5,025 bases of DNA from Rickettsiales bacterium (GTDB lineage: Bacteria > Pseudomonadota > Alphaproteobacteria > Rickettsiales > UBA3002): NCBI GenBank assembly GCA_027489915.1, contig JAIXZB010000121.1, positions 1 to 5,025 on the forward strand, given 5' to 3'. Both the position numbers and the translations under genes were made by a program. A model generated the notes under the pieces. The model searched no databases, was not told the origin of the DNA, and was given only the letters and a program-made list of their open reading frames with translations. Shown in pieces: positions 1-5,025 of the stretch. Positions within the stretch are counted from its first letter, which is position 1, and each line of letters starts with the position of its first letter.

Positions 1-115
1 CTTGCTTGTAACCAATCGTATTCACGTTCGCGATGTTGTCCGAGATAACACCAATCTTGCTCGATTGTGCACGTAGGCCCGAAACACCTCCGAATAATGC
101 TCCATAAAGACTCAT
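1..115 (-). CDS. flgE: Flagellar hook protein FlgE, N-terminal fragment (3' part outside window)
   Basis: FlgE is the main subunit of the flagellar hook, exported by the flagellar type III apparatus and polymerised outside the outer membrane under the FlgD cap. Only the first 38 codons are present; the gene runs off the low-coordinate edge. They begin MSLYGALFGGVSGL and include SDNIANVNTIGYK, the N-terminal motif shared by rod, hook and hook-filament-junction proteins (the ANNxANxxTxGYK pattern), which forms the D0 helix. Among axial proteins this fits FlgE best, because it lies directly downstream of flgD and the MSLYGALF-type start is common in alphaproteobacterial FlgE. FlgF or FlgG are less likely alternatives. 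The ATG at 115-113 is favoured by a perfect AGGAGG five bases upstream. It has its own sigma-54 promoter. The length and C-terminus cannot be judged here. Confidence 0.92.
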   Translation of the reverse strand, partial: MSLYGALFGGVSGLRAQSSKIGVISDNIANVNTIGYKQ

Positions 116-120
116 AGCTT

Positions 121-126
121 CCTCCT
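121..126 (-). promoter_or_regulatory. Strong Shine-Dalgarno sequence of flgE
   Basis: A perfect AGGAGG lies five bases before the flgE ATG. It is the strongest ribosome binding site in the window and fixes the flgE start. It fits a gene whose product is needed in large amounts (inference). A run of six A residues (132-127 region on the minus strand) separates it from the upstream inverted repeat. Confidence 0.85.
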
Positions 127-132
127 GTTTTT

Positions 133-149
133 TGCAAGACTCACTTGCA
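133..149 (-). repeat. Short inverted repeat in the flgE leader
   Basis: The minus strand reads TGCAAG-TGAGT-CTTGCA, a perfect 6-bp stem with a 5-nt loop. It lies between the predicted sigma-54 transcription start (about 163) and the Shine-Dalgarno sequence. On the transcribed strand the stem is followed by A residues, not U, so it does not look like an intrinsic terminator. It could be a leader hairpin affecting translation or stability, or a protein-binding palindrome in DNA. The symmetry is seen directly; a function is only inferred. Confidence 0.5.
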
Positions 150-170
150 TGATTTGTCCGTCAAAATTAC

Positions 171-190
171 ATTTGCAACAACCGTGCCAA
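171..190 (-). promoter_or_regulatory. Sigma-54 (RpoN) promoter of flgE
   Basis: The minus strand from 190 reads TTGGCACG-GTTG-TTGCAA, a full match to the sigma-54 consensus YTGGCACG-N4-TTGCW. The GG (188-187) and GC (176-175) doublets are 12 bp apart in register, as required for the -24/-12 elements. Transcription would start near 163, giving a leader of about 48 nt before the flgE ATG. The -24 element begins about 8 bp past the flgD stop, so any upstream enhancer site for an activator of the FlbD/FleQ/NtrC type would have to lie within the 3' part of flgD, or else downstream of the promoter. Sigma-54 control of hook genes is well established in Caulobacter, Vibrio and Pseudomonas. Confidence 0.9.
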
Positions 191-197
191 CTACCGT

Positions 198-923
198 TTA
201 TGCATCCTCATCCGCGGGTTGCGAGATAATAGGCGTCGCTTCGCGCACTGCCACAATGTCATCAAAATCCACCGTCACATCACCCACAGTGACCTTTATA
301 GTTCCGTCCTTGCCAGTCTCTACCGTGTTCACAATTCCAACAGCATATGTGCTCGCCACCATATCCCCACCAGTGGCATTTTTTGCCTTAATGGAAATCG
401 TATAATTGCCTGCAGGCATCGTATCACCGTTGAAGCTATTTTTGCCGTCCCACACAACAACGTTACGTCCTTTTTTGGTGGGAGCATTACCACTAAAAAC
501 AGCTTGCCCTGCCGCGTTCGTAATTGTCACCTGCGCGCTGCTCGCCGTATCAGGCAGCGAGTAACTGAACGTCGCCTGCCCATTAAAGAGCGACCCCGTA
601 TTCCCTTGCGTTTCTACCTCACGGCCAATGTAACTTACCGCAGTTGAAAGCACAGACTGCTTTTGCTGATTAAGAAGCTTTTCAAGGTTCGAATTCGTTG
701 CAACTTGCTGTTCGACACTCGAATATTGCGCAATCTGCTGCGTCATATCACTCACATCCATAGGCTCCGTCGGATCCTGATTCTGAAGCTGTGTAGTAAG
801 CATCTTTAAAAAAAAGTTATAATCATCACTCAGCTTATCATTAGCTATCTCAGCCTTCGAAGGGTTCTTGGCCTGATTGATAGTATCAAGTCCCGAAAGC
901 CCAGAGGTTAAACTGCTATCCAT
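198..923 (-). CDS. flgD: Flagellar hook assembly protein FlgD (hook cap)
   Basis: FlgD is exported to the tip of the rod, where it forms the cap that guides FlgE polymerisation, and it is later replaced by FlgK. The product is 241 aa, typical for the family. Residues about 34-85 form the conserved N-terminal region, with FLKMLTTQLQNQDPTEPMD at 38-56 followed by a helix rich in Q and E. Residues about 95-235 are the Tudor/Ig-like C-terminal part. The FlgD Ig-like segment includes VVVWDGKNSFNGDTMPAGNY at about 145-164, and the protein ends in an acidic tail. The ATG at 923 is preferred because an AGGAG lies six bases upstream and the family-like sequence starts there. An in-frame start at 974 would add 17 unlike residues and overlap fliK. 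The gene starts 19 bp after the fliK stop and is probably co-transcribed with it from the sigma-54 promoter near 2750. The stop is TAA at 200-198. Confidence 0.95.
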   Translation of the reverse strand: MDSSLTSGLSGLDTINQAKNPSKAEIANDKLSDDYNFFLKMLTTQLQNQDPTEPMDVSDMTQQIAQYSSVEQQVATNSNLEKLLNQQKQSVLSTAVSYIGREVETQGNTGSLFNGQATFSYSLPDTASSAQVTITNAAGQAVFSGNAPTKKGRNVVVWDGKNSFNGDTMPAGNYTISIKAKNATGGDMVASTYAVGIVNTVETGKDGTIKVTVGDVTVDFDDIVAVREATPIISQPADEDA

Positions 924-929
924 AATACT

Positions 930-934
930 CTCCT
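930..934 (-). promoter_or_regulatory. Shine-Dalgarno sequence deciding the flgD start
   Basis: AGGAG sits six bases before the ATG at 923, inside the 19-bp fliK-flgD gap. No comparable site was seen in front of the longer in-frame start at 974, so this supports the shorter 241-aa product. Its context AAACAGGAG is shared with the flgE ribosome binding site. Confidence 0.75.
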
Positions 935-942
935 GTTTCTCG

Positions 943-2706
943 CTACACGCGTATATCAACGCCTGAATCTGCATTCAGGCTATAAGTTGCAATCTTCTCA
1001 TCCACCGCCGCGTCCGTATCCATCTGCGCATCGCTTGGGTTGCCAAAATCTGGCATAAATTGCTCTCCCGCACCCTGCGATCCACCATGACTATTCTGCC
1101 CAAAATCCGAAGATGTGTGCGATGATTGTTGGCGCAAATTAAACTCCATACTGCCCGCATCCGTCTGCACACCCGCATCCTGCATAGCCTTCTCAAGCAA
1201 TCGCGCATCGCGTTGTAATTGGTCAAACGTATCGGCTTTATCCACCGTAAAAGTGATATGCGCCCTGCCCTCGTTATTGATATCGAGCCGCACATCAATA
1301 CGCCCCAATTCTTCCGGCTGAAGCTGAATCGTAATACGCTGCATGCCATCTGCCTTTGCCTGCCGCACCGCAATCTGCACCTGATCAGGAACTGCCACCT
1401 GCGCATTCGCATATAAAAACACATGCGAAGAAGCAGGTGTGGATGAAGCTATGTTTGATTGTCCCACCTGAAACCCCGATGCCGTGAGCGGCACCACCGA
1501 AGGCACTGCAGAACTATCCGCCGCAAATTGACCCGATGGCGTAACCGACATATCCACCCTAGTAGCCTCAAGCGCAGCTTTCACAGCCTGCAAAGAATTG
1601 GCCTGAAGCAGCGCCTTTTCATGCACCGCACTCAGCGACTGAATCTTAGAGTCATTCTTCGTTGCCCCACCAATCATACGATCACCAGAAGATGACTGTT
1701 GCGCAACATTTGCCACCACCTTCGATACTAAATCAGGCGACACATCTGTGTTCGCAACAGCAAGTGCATCAGCAAACACCTCAAGCGAAATTCCCGAACG
1801 CTGAGATGCTGTCTGCGATGCAGCCCTAGGTACATCAGAAGCATCAACATCAGATAATGTAGTTAAACCCTCATCATCTACCGCCGCCTTCACAGGTGCA
1901 CGCTCTGCAAGCACCATATCTTTCGGCACTGCTTTCTCTGGCAGGGCGGCATTAAATGGTATCACAATAATTGGCACCCCATCAGCACTCAGCGCCTTAT
2001 CTTCTTGCGCGCCTTCCTGCGGCGCAAGCGCGGAGTCTGCACTACTGGGAAAGCCTGCAAGCGCCACCCCCTGAACCAGCGCATCATTCTCGTTAGCAAC
2101 AGGAACAACAGGAGCCGCAGCACGCACAGGCACAGATTCACGCAGCACCTGTTTAAGCCATTTCATCATCTGCCCAATAATTGGCCCACGCTCACGCGCA
2201 TCCGCAGGTGCTACCCCCTGCAGTTGCGTCAGCGGCTTAAGCACAGGAGCAAGCGGTTGACCCGCATCAGTCACCTTCTGCAACCTATCAATAATCTGTT
2301 GCATCAACCCACGTTGCGATTCACCAAGCGATGCCTGCACATCTTGCCGCTGCAAATATTTCTGCATAAGTTCGGAAAGTTTTTCCGCCTGCGACTTCGA
2401 CAAAGAAAGCGACGAAAGCGATACCGCATCCACCGCATCCACACCCGTCAACTGCCGTAAAATCTGCTCTTGCGTTAGAGTACCACCCGCACCTTGCGCA
2501 AGGACCAAGTTTGGCACCAAATCCACGTAATAATCTGCAGTCGCAAGCGCAGACTCCCCGCTTGCTTCTGCACCATCTTGTATCCCATTATCCTTCAGCC
2601 AATTCTCAAAACTATACAACCCACCATCCGATGCAGAAACATCTGCCTCCTTGCTTCCAGCAACAGGGGTAGTGGGTGCAGTAATGCTCAAAAGCGATAA
2701 TTCCAT
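943..2706 (-). CDS. fliK: Flagellar hook-length control protein FliK
   Basis: FliK is a secreted molecular ruler. Its N-terminal part samples hook length during export, and its C-terminal domain contacts FlhB to switch export from hook to filament substrates. The product is 587 aa. Residues about 1-430 are low-complexity, rich in Ala, Ser, Val and Gln, with a Gln/Leu-rich probable helical stretch around 95-150, as expected for a ruler with poor sequence conservation. Residues about 437-530 match the FliK C-terminal (Flg_hook) domain, with the hallmark QLQPEELGRIDVRL at about 461-474, then a helix containing LLEKAMQDAGV. A 55-60 residue Gly/Ser/Asp-rich tail follows. The ATG at 2706 is chosen because a GAGG lies six bases upstream; a TTG at 2718 would add four residues and has no clear ribosome binding site. 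It is the first gene behind a sigma-54 promoter and precedes flgD. The stop is TAG. Confidence 0.93.
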   Translation of the reverse strand: MELSLLSITAPTTPVAGSKEADVSASDGGLYSFENWLKDNGIQDGAEASGESALATADYYVDLVPNLVLAQGAGGTLTQEQILRQLTGVDAVDAVSLSSLSLSKSQAEKLSELMQKYLQRQDVQASLGESQRGLMQQIIDRLQKVTDAGQPLAPVLKPLTQLQGVAPADARERGPIIGQMMKWLKQVLRESVPVRAAAPVVPVANENDALVQGVALAGFPSSADSALAPQEGAQEDKALSADGVPIIVIPFNAALPEKAVPKDMVLAERAPVKAAVDDEGLTTLSDVDASDVPRAASQTASQRSGISLEVFADALAVANTDVSPDLVSKVVANVAQQSSSGDRMIGGATKNDSKIQSLSAVHEKALLQANSLQAVKAALEATRVDMSVTPSGQFAADSSAVPSVVPLTASGFQVGQSNIASSTPASSHVFLYANAQVAVPDQVQIAVRQAKADGMQRITIQLQPEELGRIDVRLDINNEGRAHITFTVDKADTFDQLQRDARLLEKAMQDAGVQTDAGSMEFNLRQQSSHTSSDFGQNSHGGSQGAGEQFMPDFGNPSDAQMDTDAAVDEKIATYSLNADSGVDIRV

Positions 2707-2712
2707 AGCGTG

Positions 2713-2716
2713 CCTC
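2713..2716 (-). promoter_or_regulatory. Probable Shine-Dalgarno sequence of fliK
   Basis: GAGG lies six bases before the ATG at 2706. This moderate ribosome binding site favours 2706 over the in-frame TTG at 2718. It is visibly weaker than the AGGAGG of flgE, which fits the low copy number needed for the ruler protein (inference). Confidence 0.6.
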
Positions 2717-2744
2717 AACCAGAGTCAGAGTAATCCATGGAATC

Positions 2745-2765
2745 AATTTGCAATTAGCGTGCCAA
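2745..2765 (-). promoter_or_regulatory. Sigma-54 (RpoN) promoter of fliK-flgD
   Basis: The minus strand from 2765 reads TTGGCACG-CTAA-TTGCAA, a full match to YTGGCACG-N4-TTGCW. GG (2763-2762) and GC (2751-2750) are 12 bp apart, the register needed for -24/-12 recognition. The predicted start is near 2738 (an A on the transcribed strand), giving a leader of about 32 nt before the fliK ATG. Apart from the spacer it is nearly identical to the flgE promoter, including the AAT after TTGCA. This suggests one activator drives both units (inference). The promoter lies about 35 bp after the fliS stop, so fliK-flgD can be expressed independently of fliD-fliS. Confidence 0.9.
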
Positions 2766-2770
2766 GTACC

Positions 2771-2778
2771 GCACGTGC
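2771..2778. repeat. Perfect 8-bp palindrome just upstream of the fliK promoter
   Basis: GCACGTGC is self-complementary and lies about 6 bp upstream of the -24 box of the fliK sigma-54 promoter, in the fliS-fliK gap. It could be part of a regulator site, but 8-bp palindromes arise by chance and I saw no equivalent copy next to the flgE promoter. Function unknown. Confidence 0.25.
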
Positions 2779-2800
2779 AAAAATATCGGGGAAGAAAAAC

Positions 2801-3262
2801 CTACGCAGATACCGTAAGCGAGGCCGCAGCAACCGCTGCCTTATCCATTGCAGAGTCATGCGCTGCCTGCTGCTCGCTCGCCGTAGCATCACTATGCATA
2901 GCGGCATCTATACCGTGCCACACATCACGCATCTGCTTTAAATCATTCACTATCGCATCATACTCAGCCATATCATTACTGCGATGCAAATTCAGAATCC
3001 GAAGCTCAATGCCAGAGTAAAAATCATAAAGCACTTGTGCCGTGCTGCCGCCATTTTCAAAATCAAGACACGATTGCAGACCCACAATCACATCACCCGC
3101 CTTCACAAGCTTCTCAAAACGATCGCTAATATCATTCACCTCAGCCGAAGTTTTCGCCTGTTTCAAAAACCGAATGGCACCATCATAAAGCATCACCACC
3201 TGACGGGTTTTAGCTACCGTATGGCTGGCACGCGTATAAGCTTTGTAGGGCGAGCTATTCAT
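2801..3262 (-). CDS. fliS: Flagellin export chaperone FliS
   Basis: FliS is a small cytoplasmic helical chaperone that binds the C-terminal D0 region of flagellin, preventing early polymerisation and delivering it to the export gate (FlhA). The product is 153 aa. Family signatures are an N-terminal Tyr-containing segment (PYKAYTRA, 5-12), MLYDGAIRFLKQAK at 24-37 (the conserved YDGAIxFL motif), VGLQSCLDFENGG at 60-72 and LYDFYSGIELRIL at 78-90, followed by MRDVWHGI near 111-118. The last 33 residues, beyond the usual FliS end of about 125-135 residues, are an Ala-rich tail (12 Ala) of unknown role. The ATG at 3262-3260 overlaps the fliD stop by one base (TAATG). No strong Shine-Dalgarno sequence precedes it, so translation is probably coupled to fliD. 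fliD-fliS adjacency is common across bacteria and supports the call. The stop is TAG. Confidence 0.93.
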   Translation of the reverse strand: MNSSPYKAYTRASHTVAKTRQVVMLYDGAIRFLKQAKTSAEVNDISDRFEKLVKAGDVIVGLQSCLDFENGGSTAQVLYDFYSGIELRILNLHRSNDMAEYDAIVNDLKQMRDVWHGIDAAMHSDATASEQQAAHDSAMDKAAVAAASLTVSA

Positions 3263-3264
3263 TA
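3260..3264 (-). promoter_or_regulatory. TAATG stop/start overlap coupling fliD and fliS
   Basis: The fliD stop TAA (3264-3262) shares its last A with the fliS ATG (3262-3260). The preceding 15 bases hold only a weak CGGA-like sequence. A terminating ribosome could restart at once on fliS, giving matched output of cap and chaperone. The overlap is seen directly; coupling is inferred. Confidence 0.7.
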
Positions 3265-5025
3265 GGCATTATTCCGTGCATCATTTTGAGCCGATAACAC
3301 TTCAAGCAACTGGTTCGCACGCGAAAGCGCCGCCTCCAGCGAAGAGTACTGTGCCTGCAGCTGCTCACGGTAACGTTCAATCTGCAAATCAATCCGTGTT
3401 ATTTCATCTTTATAACGCTTATTTGAATCCGTAATGCTGGAAAGTTCTTGCGTTACAATCCCGCCATCCGCCTTCAGCGCATCGTCAATGGAATTGAACA
3501 GCCTGTCGCCAAGGCCTTGCGCTATCGACACGTTAATAGAAGCAGTAGTTGCCGCCGAAGAAAAAATAAACTCAAGACCCGAAAGTACACTTCCCTGCTC
3601 TGCTTTGAGCGTAATCCCTGTGCCACCTGAAATCGCAGCAGCTGTGAACGTAACCGATTGCGGCGCACCTAACCCATCAGTATAATTCGCAGTGTAAATC
3701 TCACCTACCCTGTCAATATTGAGGGTAAAATTAGTAATAGAAATTCCGTTGGTACGCTTAAACGTAGTCAAATCCTGATTATCAGAGGTCATTTGATACT
3801 GGAACAACCCAGCAACACCAGAGAAATTCGACGCCAAGGCGTTCGATAGCTTCTCCTCATTGATTTGAATAATATTGCGCGTGTAAGGATTCTCATCATC
3901 GCCTGCGAAATCCGTAAAATCAATCCCGAGATCCGTCAGTCGTGAAGGGTTGCCACCTGAAATACCCGCCACCACCGAAGAAATTTCTGAACCCACGCGT
4001 GAAATCACCGTGCTGAGCGCCTTATTATTACTCAACACCGCCTCTTCAACAGGTTGGCCATCATCGCCCACTTCTGCCTGCTTCGATGCAAATAAACGAA
4101 ACTCATTATACGCATCCGCAAACTGCGTAATTGCATTTTTTACAATCTCTTCATCGGGCTGCACCCGAATATTAACCACTGTACCATCGTTCGGAGTGGC
4201 GCGCTTAAGCGTAAAACTTAAGTTGGAAATCAAGTCACTTACTACATTCTGCTCACGTTCCACCACAACATTATCAATGGTAAAGCGTGCATTCTGGGCA
4301 GTCTGACTTGTGTTGATAGTGCCTAAGCTCGCAAACACCCCACTCGGGTCACTCGTCACCGTTGTCGCACTTGCAATATCAAAGCCGTAAGAAAGCCCTG
4401 TTTTCGTCGCCGTGAATGAGAGCTTATAACTGTTATTAGGCACCCCATCGGCTACTTTTATTACCGTAGCCTGAATGCCCGTTTTATCTTTCACACTATT
4501 AAATTTCGATGCAACCGTAGCAAGTGAATCCCCTGCTGCGAATGTAAGCGACACATCTGGCCCACCCGTAGCATCACGCAAACTAAATGTGCCTGCCGTA
4601 AATTGACCCGCCGTTGGCACTGCCGCCACCACCGAAGAACTAGTATTGGGCAACAGGAAAGCACTGTCTATATCTTGCTTTGTCTCAAGCGCCAGCTGCT
4701 CGATATCGTTAATCGCAAAGCTTTGCACAGGCGCACCTGGCTGCGCCGTAACCGATGCATACGTGTCGCCCGAAATCGCCGTATTGGTCGAAAGCGATGT
4801 CGTGCGATACGCAAAGATATTCTTGCTACTATTTGAAACACCTGGAGGATTACGCAAAATATCTGCCGCATCCTTGAAGCGCGTCAAAATATCCTTGAGC
4901 GAATTCAGCGCCGTAGTGCGCGTATCATTCACCTTAATTTTATCTTCTAACCGCGTGGCGGGAATGCGCCTAGCATCCGCCAGCGCATTAATAATCGATT
5001 CCGTATCCAGTCCACTCTGCGAACC
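3262..5025 (-). CDS. fliD: Flagellar filament cap protein FliD (HAP2), 5' end outside window
   Basis: FliD forms the oligomeric cap at the filament tip and inserts flagellin subunits as they emerge. The frame is open to the window edge, with 587 residues visible. It starts with GSQSGLDTESIINALADARR, the classic FliD N-terminal motif, so perhaps 10-30 residues are missing and the in-frame GTG at 4932 is not the start. Visible residues 1-115 are the FliD N-terminal domain. Residues about 142-202 resemble a flagellin IN motif (VSLTFAAGDSLATVASKFN). Residues about 233 to the end are the FliD C-terminal domain, including DLISNLSFTLKRATP and IVKNAITQFADAYNEF. The last 55 residues form a heptad-like coiled coil (DEITRIDLQIERYREQLQAQ...) as in other FliD proteins. 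The total length of about 600 aa is within the family range. It is followed directly by fliS with a one-base overlap. The promoter is not in the window. The stop is TAA. Confidence 0.95.
   Translation of the reverse strand, partial: GSQSGLDTESIINALADARRIPATRLEDKIKVNDTRTTALNSLKDILTRFKDAADILRNPPGVSNSSKNIFAYRTTSLSTNTAISGDTYASVTAQPGAPVQSFAINDIEQLALETKQDIDSAFLLPNTSSSVVAAVPTAGQFTAGTFSLRDATGGPDVSLTFAAGDSLATVASKFNSVKDKTGIQATVIKVADGVPNNSYKLSFTATKTGLSYGFDIASATTVTSDPSGVFASLGTINTSQTAQNARFTIDNVVVEREQNVVSDLISNLSFTLKRATPNDGTVVNIRVQPDEEIVKNAITQFADAYNEFRLFASKQAEVGDDGQPVEEAVLSNNKALSTVISRVGSEISSVVAGISGGNPSRLTDLGIDFTDFAGDDENPYTRNIIQINEEKLSNALASNFSGVAGLFQYQMTSDNQDLTTFKRTNGISITNFTLNIDRVGEIYTANYTDGLGAPQSVTFTAAAISGGTGITLKAEQGSVLSGLEFIFSSAATTASINVSIAQGLGDRLFNSIDDALKADGGIVTQELSSITDSNKRYKDEITRIDLQIERYREQLQAQYSSLEAALSRANQLLEVLSAQNDARNNA

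Noticed and set aside
133..149. flgE leader inverted repeat considered as an intrinsic terminator for flgD
   Set aside because: On the minus strand the stem is followed by A residues rather than U, and in the plus direction no U-run follows, so neither strand shows terminator structure.
219..647. 142-codon open frame on the plus strand, antisense to flgD
   Set aside because: It lies opposite the well-supported flgD, has Arg/His-rich composition, and shows no family motif.
975..1424. 149-codon open frame on the minus strand, inside fliK
   Set aside because: It is a different frame of the conserved FliK C-terminal domain, its product is an Arg/Cys/Trp-rich composition with no recognisable motif, and it has no supported start. 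It is a shadow of fliK.
2005..2460. 151-codon open frame on the plus strand, antisense to fliK
   Set aside because: The predicted protein is Arg/His/Leu-rich and of low complexity, typical of the antisense of an Ala/Gln/Ser-rich gene. No promoter or ribosome binding site supports it.
3226..3241. TGGCACG on the plus strand near the fliS start, followed by TAAGC
   Set aside because: The -24 to -12 spacing is one base too long, TTGC is absent, and no plus-strand gene lies downstream.
3610..3626. TGGCACA...TTACG on the minus strand inside fliD, sigma-54-like
   Set aside because: The -12 element lacks the essential GC (reads AC) and the site is over 300 bp from the next gene start, so it is probably a chance match.
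3968..4640. Repeated ACCACCGAAGAA words at about 3970 and 4628
   Set aside because: Both encode Ser-Ser-Val-Val in FliD with the same codons. Two short coding coincidences do not make a repeat element.

Overview
The window is a stretch of flagellar genes, all on the minus strand. Read in transcription order from high to low coordinates, it holds fliD (5' end outside the window), fliS, fliK, flgD and the first 38 codons of flgE. Every gene was recognised from its own protein motifs. The FlgE N-terminus, the flagellar sigma-54 promoters and the moderate G+C (about mid-to-high 40s percent by eye) suggest a motile member of the Proteobacteria, most likely an alphaproteobacterium. No species is proposed.

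Layout: (i) 5025-3262, fliD, the filament cap protein. It is open across the window edge; the in-frame GTG at 4932 is not the true start, because clear FliD N-terminal sequence continues upstream. (ii) 3262-2801, fliS, the flagellin chaperone. Its start overlaps the fliD stop in a TAATG arrangement. (iii) 2800-2707, an intergenic region with a textbook sigma-54 (RpoN) promoter pointing at fliK. (iv) 2706-943, fliK, the hook-length ruler. (v) 923-198, flgD, the hook cap, 19 bp after fliK. (vi) 197-116, a second intergenic region with a second textbook sigma-54 promoter, a short inverted repeat in the predicted leader and a strong Shine-Dalgarno sequence. (vii) 115-1, flgE, the hook protein, cut by the window start.

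The three hook genes work together: FlgD caps and scaffolds hook assembly, FlgE is the hook subunit, and FliK measures hook length and triggers the export switch. FliD and FliS act later, in filament assembly. The two sigma-54 promoters place fliK-flgD and flgE under RpoN-type control. flgE has its own promoter, which fits its need for many more copies than FliK or FlgD. No gene-free stretch exceeds about 95 bp. I saw no mobile element, RNA gene, CRISPR array or convincing intrinsic terminator. I found no previously undescribed system; the most informative non-coding content is the matched pair of sigma-54 promoters and the flgE leader.
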